Part shown: positions 55,862 to 64,000 of the stretch, piece after piece
How the letters are laid out: each line of letters opens with the position of its first letter
Numbering within the stretch: the stretch's first letter is position 1
Origin: Tritrichomonas musculus
Lineage: Eukaryota > Parabasalia > Tritrichomonadida > Tritrichomonadidae
Length of the DNA stretch: 64,000 nt
Assembly: GCA_039105265.1 (NCBI GenBank)
Contig: JAPFFF010000001.1
Location: forward strand, 6,200,001 to 6,264,000
Direction of reading: 5' to 3'
The notes under the pieces: generated by a model
Told to the model about the DNA's origin: nothing
Database searches by the model: none
What the model saw: only the letters and a program-made list of their open reading frames with translations
Translations under genes and position numbers: made by a program

Positions 55862-57442
55862 TCATATAGGTGGTAAGCAAGAATGATGCTTAGATTCATT
55901 ATTAACAGTGTTAATAGCGCTTTCATCATCAAAAGGTATTGGCTGATTTTCTAGTTCAATATTGATAGAATCATCAACATAATAGTCATTATTTTCATTA
56001 TCAATCGATGACGTTTGTGTTTTCCTTTCTTTTCTAAAAATCGGGGACATATTATTTCTTTGATTTATTTCTGATTTTTTGATAGATTTATTTAATTTTT
56101 CTTGGTTATGCTTAATTTTTTCTTCAATTGCAATTAAAGCAGGTGATGATGGAATATTAACCATAATGTTGGGTGTCAATTGTAAAATAGCTTCTTTTGT
56201 TAATTTTGAGCTGTCATTCGAGTTCCTTGGAGTTTCAGGCGATGTTGCATTTCTTGATGTTTTTTTGGAATAACTAACAAGAGGAGGCATTTTTGAAATA
56301 TTTTTAATCTTAGAAGGTGAATTTTTACGAGAATTTAGTGGAGAACCTTTTCTAGTTGTACATTGCGATTTACTTCCAGGTGAATTATAAATTGAATTGA
56401 CATTGATACCTTCTTTCATAAGCAACTTTTGCCTTTTTAAAAGTCTATCTTTCAATATTAATTCTAATTCCATCATTTGCTTTTCTTCGATTCGTCGCTG
56501 CGATTCAATATAATCTTTCTCATATATTTTTTGAGCAGTATCTGATTCTTCTTCCTCAAGTTGCTCACAGATATGATGAAATTTTTTAAACTCAAAGATC
56601 AATTTCTTTAATTTTTCATCACCAAAATCTTCAAATTTAGGATCATCTATATCTTCATCATTATCACTTTCTGCAGAGGTCCTTTGCTCATTTTGTTTCT
56701 CTGTAGGTAAAATCTTATTTTTTTTTTTCAATAATTCCTCTCTTTGAATGCATTTTTTACGAAGAAAAATAACATGCTTACGGACATCTTGAAGCGTTTT
56801 TGATGGCTTAAAATAATGTGATTGCATATTCTTTTCCCAAATCGATACATATTCATTTCGAAGTTGTTCATGGCGCATTTGCATTTGGCTAACAATTTCT
56901 GTTGTTTCATCATCAAATTTTTGAATTTTATTAATAGTTTTTTTACTGAGAAGTCCGGCTTTCGGACGTGTGGGTGAATAAAATGATAATTCTGTTGGTG
57001 CAGATGGTGTAGGAGAATTATAAATGGATGGCATTGTACTTTGAACATTTGAGCTTGATGGAGATGATAACTTGGAATTTTTAATTTCACCACGTTTTTC
57101 GAGCTCGTCATCAACAAACTCACCAATAAGAATAAGATGACGAGCTTTTGCATATTGTCCACTTGAAAATAAAGAATTTTCATTTTGGTGAATGAAAATA
57201 TGCAAATCCTTTAAATCTTGAGTGCATAAATTTGATATAAAATCAAGATAACTATTTTGGCTATTTTTGGTTCTATTTTGCTGATATATCCTTATTTTTA
57301 TTTCATTTAAAATTTGGCGCATTTTTATATTATGATTTTCAAATTGCTTTTGCTCATTCATGCATTTACTCTCACCCGGAGATGTATCATATATTGATGC
57401 TGCCTTTTTGGGGAAAGGGGAGAGATTCCCTTTTTTCTTCAT
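55862..57442 (-). CDS. Coiled-coil/disordered protein of unknown function
   Basis: 526 residues from the ATG at 57442. The longer frame to 57514 needs TTG and would overlap the divergent neighbour. Residues 45-100 form a helical block with SSGQYAKARHLILIGEFVDD; later helices (for example QSHYFKPSKTLQDVRKHVIF) recall a coiled-coil protein type common in trichomonads, but I cannot assign a family. Glu/Lys-rich coiled coil occupies about 240-345. The C-terminal 180 residues are Ser/Asn/Pro-rich with several SPxK-like sites (GSPLNSRKNSPSK) and appear disordered. No catalytic motif. Confidence 0.65.
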   Translation of the reverse strand: MKKKGNLSPFPKKAASIYDTSPGESKCMNEQKQFENHNIKMRQILNEIKIRIYQQNRTKNSQNSYLDFISNLCTQDLKDLHIFIHQNENSLFSSGQYAKARHLILIGEFVDDELEKRGEIKNSKLSSPSSSNVQSTMPSIYNSPTPSAPTELSFYSPTRPKAGLLSKKTINKIQKFDDETTEIVSQMQMRHEQLRNEYVSIWEKNMQSHYFKPSKTLQDVRKHVIFLRKKCIQREELLKKKNKILPTEKQNEQRTSAESDNDEDIDDPKFEDFGDEKLKKLIFEFKKFHHICEQLEEEESDTAQKIYEKDYIESQRRIEEKQMMELELILKDRLLKRQKLLMKEGINVNSIYNSPGSKSQCTTRKGSPLNSRKNSPSKIKNISKMPPLVSYSKKTSRNATSPETPRNSNDSSKLTKEAILQLTPNIMVNIPSSPALIAIEEKIKHNQEKLNKSIKKSEINQRNNMSPIFRKERKTQTSSIDNENNDYYVDDSINIELENQPIPFDDESAINTVNNESKHHSCLPPI

Positions 57443-57507
57443 TATGCAAAAAACGTTATAATGTTTATGACACTTTTTCAAATAAAATACAAAAATTTTG
57501 GTAATTA

Positions 57508-58059
57508 ATGACAAACAAACAGTTAAAGGAAGATATCATAGAACCTCTCATTATTAATTTGAAAAAGCGAATACAAGATGATAAGCAAAAGAAATTTGAT
57601 GATATAGAAATTTCCAAAGATGAAGATTCTAAAAAAAAATTTCTCAAATTACTTCTTTGTTCATGCATAGACCACCCCGCGGAATTATTCAACTCATATA
57701 AAAAACTGATAGAAAACAACATAATGGATAATGATTTAGCCAATTTTATTCATTTTTGTTATTTGAACATAGAAGCTCAATATGAAGCTTATGGAATGAC
57801 GTTGAAAGAATCTACCACTATTAAACAACGATACAATTATTTAACACAACTTTATGAAACTAGCAAAAAAGATATTCAAGATTTATCTAAAGTGCATTCT
57901 CCTGCAAGTAATTTAGAAGAAATAGAATTTAACAAGGCAAAGAGAACAGATAAAATTGAAAGAACCTTTCAGCAAATGGTTAATGATATGGTATATTTGG
58001 TTGACTTTTTAAACAGAAGTTTACCAAGTCAATATAAAAGCAAAGCTTCACATCAATAA
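57508..58059 (+). CDS. Small helical protein of unknown function
   Basis: 183 residues from ATG 57508. Hydrophilic and predicted all-helical from its sequence, rich in Lys, Asp, Leu and Asn. There is a short Cys pair (LLLCSC) and a NYLTQLYETSKKDI segment with coiled-coil character, and no membrane segment or known motif. It shares a 65-bp divergent promoter with the coiled-coil gene at 55862-57442, which may indicate common regulation. Function not recognised. Confidence 0.6.
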   Translation: MTNKQLKEDIIEPLIINLKKRIQDDKQKKFDDIEISKDEDSKKKFLKLLLCSCIDHPAELFNSYKKLIENNIMDNDLANFIHFCYLNIEAQYEAYGMTLKESTTIKQRYNYLTQLYETSKKDIQDLSKVHSPASNLEEIEFNKAKRTDKIERTFQQMVNDMVYLVDFLNRSLPSQYKSKASHQ

Positions 58060-58836
58060 CAGCTTTTTATCATTCAAAAATGTTGCAAATATAATAAATT
58101 CGCTTTTTTAAAATTTATTTTTTTAATCATAGGCATTGTAATTTGGGGTTATACAGACGAGGAATATTTTATAGTTCAATTAAAAGACCTATTAAAATGT
58201 AAAAATAACCGATATAAGCCATCGTTTGATTTATCTTGAATTGCTTGAAATAACAAATTTTCCAATCATCATTGATCTTCCTAAACCAAATCGTTAAAAT
58301 ATATTTATTTATATATTTACTATTATATTACTTATAAATAAAATTAAATTTTGAATTTATTAATTGCAAAACGCCATAAAATGAAAACAATGGAAAGTTT
58401 TGTTTATTTTTAAAAAACCCTACTTTTTGAGTGCTTGGACCATATATGCATTCAAAAAATAAGGGATATAAATGCAAGAAAAAAAGAGTGCATGATTCAT
58501 ATTTTAGTCATTTTTTTAAGTTTTAAAACTCACATAAGAATTGCAATTAATTTTAAATGAAGAATAAACTTTACAGTATTTGTTGCTTTATTCAAACATA
58601 TACCAAATATAAATTTTCGTTGAAACTGAACATTTATGTACTTAAGATTTACTTAAATAAATATTGTTGAAGATGATTATAAAATTTCCCCCAAATAACA
58701 TCATGACTCAACCTTAGCGTTTAGATTTTTATAATCGAAATTAATAAACGTCCAATTTTTCCTTTGAAATTTGTTTCACCAGGAACCAAAAAAGTTTGTT
58801 TGAAAACCTATTTCTTTTTTATTGAATACTAATAAA
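58060..58836. other. Intergenic, no gene seen
   Basis: 0.78 kb of A+T-rich sequence before the RFC1 gene. No RNA gene or repeat recognised. Confidence 0.5.
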
Positions 58837-60984
58837 ATGACAGATATCCGTTCTTTTTTAATGGGAACACCTAAAGTATCATCTTCAAAAAAACCCAAAA
58901 CAAATGATAAATCTAAATCTCCAAAAAAGCAAAAAAGTAGTCCCAACTCCGAATCAAACAATATAGTCAAAGCTGTTCTTCCAACTCCACTACCTAAACC
59001 TAAATCTGCTTTTGAGTACGCCCAAAAAGATAAAAATCAACATACCGACACTCCTCCACATTTAGGTGAAGTAGAAATACCTATAGGATCTCCTAATTGT
59101 CTTGAAGGAATTATTTTTTCAGCATCTGGCACGTTAAATTCCATTACCCGACAACAACTTAGAGAAATCATTTCAAAATATGGCGGCAAGCTAACTCCAT
59201 TAGTTTCATCTAAAATTGATGTTTTTATACGTGGCGTTAAAGATGTTAGTAGAGATAAACTCGAAAAAGCACGTGATAATGATAAAACTATTATTGATGA
59301 AGAAGGCTTTTTTTATATAATTAGAAAATCAAACCCTGAAGCGAATAATATAAAAGAGCCAGAACAAAAATCAGAACCTGAACCTGAATCAAATAGATTA
59401 ATAACAACCCCTATTCCACCCAAACCGAAAATAAGTATATCTCCATTTTTAGCCCCAGACTCATGCCCCACAGCATTTTCGTCTCAAGAAGATAATCTTA
59501 GTCCTCGCCCAGATAGCCAGCCGACATCAATTACAATTAAAGCTAAAAAAGAATCAATCCCAACGTTATTTACAGAAAAGTACAGACCTAAATTATTCAG
59601 TGAACTTGTTGGTAATGAAGATGGAATTAAAAAGCTTCGCAATTTTCTCAAAAATTTTGATAAAGAGCAAAAAAAATCAGTTATTATATATGGCCCTCCT
59701 GGAATCGGTAAAACTACTTCAGCTATTATTTCAGCCAAAAGCGAAGGATACCATATCATTGAATTTAATGCAAGTGATACACGTAACAAGACTAGTATTG
59801 AAAAAATGGCAAAAGATGTTTTTGATAACCAAACTTTATTCAAATATAATGACACTAATTTGTCAAACAAATTACGTTCTTGCGTAATATTTGATGAAAT
59901 TGATGGAATGTCAACTGGTGATCGTGGAGGTCTTCAAGCCTTAGCCAAATTTATTGAAACCAGTCGTATTCCTGTCATTTGTATTTGTAATGATGGATAC
60001 GACAGAAAACTTGATACAATAAAGAAAATCTCAATTCAAATTCCTTTTACACAACCATCTATACCGGAAATGGCTAAACGTCTTGATGCAATATGCAAAG
60101 CTGAAAATATTAAAATGAATGTAATGAAATTTAGAACAATTACTAATAAATCAGGTGGAGATATAAGATCTGCATTAAATACACTTCAACTTTGGGCATC
60201 AGGAGTAGAAGATTCTAGCCAAAAAGATTCTCAAGAAACTGATACTTTTCAGGCAGTTGTAACAATTTTCAGACCTAAAACAGATTTTGAACAGAAGATG
60301 AATTGCTTTTTTGTTGATTACGATTCTTTCCCAGTTTTCATTCACCATTATTGCACAATGAATGATAGAATCAAAGACAAAAACCGTATTCATACATGGT
60401 TTGAAGCAATAGATTCAATGGCCTATGGATGTGAGATCGAACACACCATACGTAATGAAAATGCTTGGGACTTATTGAATCCTCTTGCTGTTGTTTCATC
60501 TGTCATTCCAGCAACATTATGCCCCAAATATAAACCACCTTTCCGATCATTTCCTGATGATTACAGGACTGCATCTACACTAAATAGTTTATCTCAAAGC
60601 TTAAGAGATATATCGATGCGTTGTAGAAGAAATTGCGGAGCCTCATCTGCATCCACGTTTCGTGATTCTACTGCTGAATTAATTGTAAATAAATTTAATA
60701 ATCTAATTCAAAATAATGAAAATGAAGAAGCTCTTCAAATGTTGGATGACTTAGAGTTAACAAAAGATGATTTAATTCATCTTCAAAGTATAACGAATAA
60801 TTTTAAAGATTTTTCAGATATATCAGCCCAGTTCTCTGAAAAATCGAATAAATCGTTTAGTCAACTTTACAAACAAAATCATCCAGAAGTAAAGAATGGC
60901 AAACAAAGTAATGAAGAAGAAAGAGCTGATTTTTATATTAAATCTGTTTCAAAAGTCATTGACAAAAAGAAGAAGAAAAAATAA
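58837..60984 (+). CDS. RFC1: Replication factor C large subunit (RFC1)
   Basis: 715 residues from ATG 58837; 58822 would be TTG. The clamp loader opens PCNA and loads it on primer-template DNA. The N-terminus MTDIRSFLMG matches the PIP-like start of RFC1 (human MDIRKFF). A Lys/Ser-rich linker leads to a BRCT domain (about 87-165; CLEGIIFSASG, ISKYGGKL, IDEEGFFYI). The AAA+ domain follows TEKYRPKLFSELVGNE: Walker A GPPGIGKTT at 286, FNASDTRNK, Walker B FDEIDGMS around 353, sensor-1 CICNDGYD, and SGGDIRSALNTLQLW as sensor 2/lid. The C-terminal RFC1 domain follows, ending in a Lys-rich tail. Length is below animal RFC1 (about 1,150), near the compact protist form. Nuclear. Confidence 0.95.
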   Translation: MTDIRSFLMGTPKVSSSKKPKTNDKSKSPKKQKSSPNSESNNIVKAVLPTPLPKPKSAFEYAQKDKNQHTDTPPHLGEVEIPIGSPNCLEGIIFSASGTLNSITRQQLREIISKYGGKLTPLVSSKIDVFIRGVKDVSRDKLEKARDNDKTIIDEEGFFYIIRKSNPEANNIKEPEQKSEPEPESNRLITTPIPPKPKISISPFLAPDSCPTAFSSQEDNLSPRPDSQPTSITIKAKKESIPTLFTEKYRPKLFSELVGNEDGIKKLRNFLKNFDKEQKKSVIIYGPPGIGKTTSAIISAKSEGYHIIEFNASDTRNKTSIEKMAKDVFDNQTLFKYNDTNLSNKLRSCVIFDEIDGMSTGDRGGLQALAKFIETSRIPVICICNDGYDRKLDTIKKISIQIPFTQPSIPEMAKRLDAICKAENIKMNVMKFRTITNKSGGDIRSALNTLQLWASGVEDSSQKDSQETDTFQAVVTIFRPKTDFEQKMNCFFVDYDSFPVFIHHYCTMNDRIKDKNRIHTWFEAIDSMAYGCEIEHTIRNENAWDLLNPLAVVSSVIPATLCPKYKPPFRSFPDDYRTASTLNSLSQSLRDISMRCRRNCGASSASTFRDSTAELIVNKFNNLIQNNENEEALQMLDDLELTKDDLIHLQSITNNFKDFSDISAQFSEKSNKSFSQLYKQNHPEVKNGKQSNEEERADFYIKSVSKVIDKKKKKK

Positions 60985-61290
60985 GATTATATGGTATTTT
61001 ATTATTAATAAACAAATCTATTTCAATCTTTTTAATAATAGGTTTTAATCTTATTTTCCCACGTTATGAAACTTATATCTTCTTATAGTTTTCTTTTCTT
61101 TCATTTTTTTTTTTAAATCTTTGCTTCGTACAAACAAATTTGCAAGATATTGCTTCTATTATAATAAATGTAATTTTTTGAAAAGAGTTATTCTTTTACT
61201 TCATATTCAAATAATTTCAACGTAAATCTATAAAACAAAGTACAGAATTAAACAAATCTATAAATTTATTAATTACACAAAAAAAATTAA

Positions 61291-62748
61291 TTAAATATTT
61301 TTGGGAATTCCAGCACTTTTACGAGGCCTCTTTTCAAGAATTTTTACAGTTTTCTTATTATTTGATTTATATTCATTAATTTTGAAGCTACTTTTATCAT
61401 TATTATTTTCAAGATAAGTTTCAGACTTTTCTTTAAACATTTTTGAATCTTTAACTTTATGTGAAAAAGTTTTCTTTGATATTACTAATTTTCCTGTTGA
61501 TAGGGAATGAATTCGCATATAAGATGCTGATTTCAAATCGAGATTGTGATCATTATCTTTTCTATAACTATTAAACCGCTTTCTAAATCTAATAGGAGCT
61601 TTTTCAGTATCTTCTAGAATTTTTAATGCATTTTCAAATTTTAAGTAAGGAGATGAAACATCACAATTATCTTTTCCAACATTATTACAAATTGCATGGA
61701 GATTAGTAATATCGTTGAACTGACGATCAAAATCATAATCAACGTCAGGTCTAAAATAGATATCAATTTTTCTTGTTGATAAATATGGTATCTGATCATC
61801 TGTTGATTTACCATTGATAACCTTTGGCATATTTTTAAGGTATCGAGCTGGAATTGTAAATGCTAGTAAATTTTTTTCATCCTCTTCAGATTTAATATTA
61901 AACCAGGTGTGATGCTTAGCTTCTTCTAATGTAATTCTTTTATTTGGATCAACCGTTAATAACATTTGTATAAGACTTGCACATTGAGCAGAAACAAATC
62001 GAGGGATTTTATAATCACCATTTCGAATTTGTTGAAATATATCTCTAATTTGTTTCTTTGTCCATGGCAAAAAACCTGTAATCATTGCATAAAGAATAAC
62101 TCCACAGCTCCACATGTCTGATTTGAAGCCGTCATATTTCATTCCACTCACAACTTCTGGGCTAACATAGCAAGGCGATCCACAAGCTGTTTTAACTAGA
62201 TTACCTTTGCCAACAAATTGCGATAATCCAAAATCACTTATCCTAATGTGCCCTTTATTATCAATAATGATATTTTCTGGTTTTAAATCACGATGAGAAA
62301 CACCTTGCTTATGAATGTATTCTAATGCATCAAATATCTGATACATAAGCCCTTTAGCTTCATCTTCTTTTAATCTTCTTTCCTCAATAATATAATTCAG
62401 CAAATTTCCATTTGGATAATATTCCAAAAATACATAAAAATTGTTATCATCTTTTAAAACATCAGTAATTGCTGCAATTTCAGGATGCCTAAAAAGCTGA
62501 GATATACGAATTTCAAGTTCAAAACGTTCGTAAAGTTTCCTATTTTCAAGCATTAGATTTGGAACAATTTTACAAGCATAATATTGAGCGTATAATTCAT
62601 GGTATACGAGCTTAACTATTGAAAAAGCACCTTCACCAATAGTTTTAATAATTGTGTATGGACCAATTACATCAGGATACGTAATTACACCATGCCTCTT
62701 TTTTTTACCCGTTTCATGATTCATATGTAGTTGATTATTACGTTTCAT
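61291..62748 (-). CDS. CAMK-like serine/threonine kinase, paralogue of the 53161-54888 kinase
   Basis: 485 residues from the ATG at 62748. An upstream in-frame ATG at 62769 exists, but the sequence between them reads TTTCATTTTAATATAG, an initiator-like TCATTTT, so transcription probably starts after the first ATG; the shorter start also matches the paralogue's N-terminus in length. Kinase domain about 23-285 with GEGAFSIVKLVYH, YACKIVP, SHRDLKPENI, SDFGLS, KTACGSPCYVSPE and WSCGVILYAMITGFLPW. The post-kinase block PYLSTRKIDIYFRPDVDYDF is shared with the paralogue. The activation-loop Thr position before CGSP is Ala here (TACGSP versus TPCGSP). The tail is Lys/Ser/Asn-rich without a poly-Asn run. 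Likely a dispersed duplicate. Confidence 0.88.
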   Translation of the reverse strand: MKRNNQLHMNHETGKKKRHGVITYPDVIGPYTIIKTIGEGAFSIVKLVYHELYAQYYACKIVPNLMLENRKLYERFELEIRISQLFRHPEIAAITDVLKDDNNFYVFLEYYPNGNLLNYIIEERRLKEDEAKGLMYQIFDALEYIHKQGVSHRDLKPENIIIDNKGHIRISDFGLSQFVGKGNLVKTACGSPCYVSPEVVSGMKYDGFKSDMWSCGVILYAMITGFLPWTKKQIRDIFQQIRNGDYKIPRFVSAQCASLIQMLLTVDPNKRITLEEAKHHTWFNIKSEEDEKNLLAFTIPARYLKNMPKVINGKSTDDQIPYLSTRKIDIYFRPDVDYDFDRQFNDITNLHAICNNVGKDNCDVSSPYLKFENALKILEDTEKAPIRFRKRFNSYRKDNDHNLDLKSASYMRIHSLSTGKLVISKKTFSHKVKDSKMFKEKSETYLENNNDKSSFKINEYKSNNKKTVKILEKRPRKSAGIPKNI

Positions 62749-64000
62749 TACTATATTAAAATGAAACATTTATTGTAAAATTTCTTATCAATTTAATTGA
62801 AATATTCAATATACTAGTTTCTCGATTCATTCAATATATAGATTGATTTAATTCAAAAAATAAAATATTTTAGTGAAATTTTATTATCGTTATTGAAAAT
62901 TGAACTTTTTTGAACAAAAGGTATACAAACTCTTTTCTTTCAATTTGTTGAAAGCAAAAAGTTGGTTATTTTAAGACTTACTAAAATTTTAATAGCATAT
63001 TTTAAATCCTTATCATATGTATAATTGTTTGATACTATTTACAACCTGTTTGGTTCATTACATAAGAAATTAGAATTTTTAATCTTTACTTTTTGAAAAA
63101 TTTAAAAACCCTAGAAAAGTGGTGATTAAAATATTATTTTTTTATTTTTGAACTTATATTTTTCTATATTATTATATTTGTTTGTTTTTAAAATAAAAAT
63201 ATATTTAATTAATTAAGAATATGTGGAGATACGAAAAATCAAAAATCGATATTTCAATAATTTCCAAATAATTTCTAATCCCTTCGATACATTTTCCTGT
63301 AAGGATTTTATCGTTTTATATATTTTATTTTACATGAGATATCTCGTTAATTGGAAGATCTATCTAGGATTTATTGAGATAAAGCTAAAATATTAATTTT
63401 TTTGACGGTTTAAGGAGAAAAAAAGGTTAATTTTTTTTTTCTGAAGAGGTGAAGTCGTCAATCTAAGCGAATTCAATTTTTTTAAAAAAGGTGAAGTCGT
63501 CAATCTAAGAGAATTCAATTTTGAATGCATTGAAATCACGATCAAAATTCCCTAAAGATTTAAAATAATAATATATTTATTTATAATCCTTTATTTTTGA
63601 GAAAAATATGGAAAATTAAACAATAATTATAATTGAGAAGTGAAAATTTTATTATAGTTTTTCTTTCAATTTATGAAAAAATTTAAATAATAATATTTTT
63701 AAATTACATTTTATTTATATTAAATTAAATATATAATTCATTTTAAATATTAAAATATAATATATAATATGAGATATCAAATGATATATTTGATATTTGT
63801 TAGGATATGAAATAATGAAAAATCATTAAAATTCAGTTACGAAAGTTTTTTTTAATTTGTTGAAAAATTCTCGATATATTTAATCTAAATAGGCATTTTA
63901 GATATTCATTGAGTTTTACAAAATATTCCATATTTTAAAATCATATATATTATATTGTATAATATATTATTTATTAATTTCTTAAGATATCAACACAATA
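62749..64000. other. Right-edge gene-free region
   Basis: About 1.25 kb, very A+T-rich, with no open frame running off the right edge. It contains a 42-bp tandem pair (63447-63521), otherwise featureless. Confidence 0.5.
63447..63521. repeat. 42-bp tandem duplication
   Basis: AGGTGAAGTCGTCAATCTAA followed by G-C/A-GAATTCAATTTT occurs twice at a 42-bp offset. Non-coding. Confidence 0.85.

Overview
This is a very A+T-rich (roughly 70% or more by eye), gene-dense eukaryotic window. Long uninterrupted coding frames lie on both strands, intergenic gaps are short, homopolymer T/A tracts and Asn-codon microsatellites are common, and there is a nuclear tRNA-Asp with a pol III T-run. The gene content (ankyrin-kinase genes, a large PAS plus cyclase-like membrane protein, BspA-type leucine-rich repeat debris, F5/8C proteins, Helitron remains) points to a parabasalid protist, most like Tritrichomonas. 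That assignment is an inference from gene style, not a database match.

Left third (1-23.8 kb). A partial gene runs off the left edge. Then come an F5/8 type C (discoidin-like) protein gene, a divergent gene encoding a von Willebrand A (vWA) - ubiquitin E2 - U-box-like fusion, a tRNA-Asp, an ankyrin-repeat/TKL kinase gene whose ankyrin repeats are each interrupted by an 83-92 nt spacer, a 3,092-residue HECT ubiquitin ligase, a divergent gene encoding an apparently dead USP deubiquitinase fused to vWA and a Cys-less E2-like (UEV-like) domain, and a centrin-like EF-hand protein. Three ubiquitin-pathway genes in 20 kb, two of them sharing an unusual vWA plus UBC-fold architecture, are the most striking functional theme.

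Middle (23.8-32.3 kb). This is an 8.5 kb accessory block without an intact gene. It holds a 3.8 kb element bounded by 96-bp terminal inverted repeats with a decayed SF2-helicase-like gene, an apparently nested 2 kb hAT-like element, and a broken Helitron Rep fragment.

Right half (32.3-64 kb). Mostly housekeeping and signalling genes: an importin-beta family transport receptor, ribosomal protein eS12, a short CNOT1-like scaffold, a coiled-coil protein, a PPP-family phosphatase, a Cys-rich metallothionein-like repeat frame with no ATG, a BspA-like fragment, a MOK/MAK-type kinase, a multi-pass PAS/pseudo-cyclase protein, two paralogous CAMK-like kinases, a Rab GTPase, two unknown proteins and RFC1, the large clamp-loader subunit.

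The best candidate for something undescribed is the ankyrin-kinase locus. Ten 34-codon ankyrin cores are stop-free and in frame only if eleven short non-GT-AG spacers, all at the same position of the repeat, are removed.
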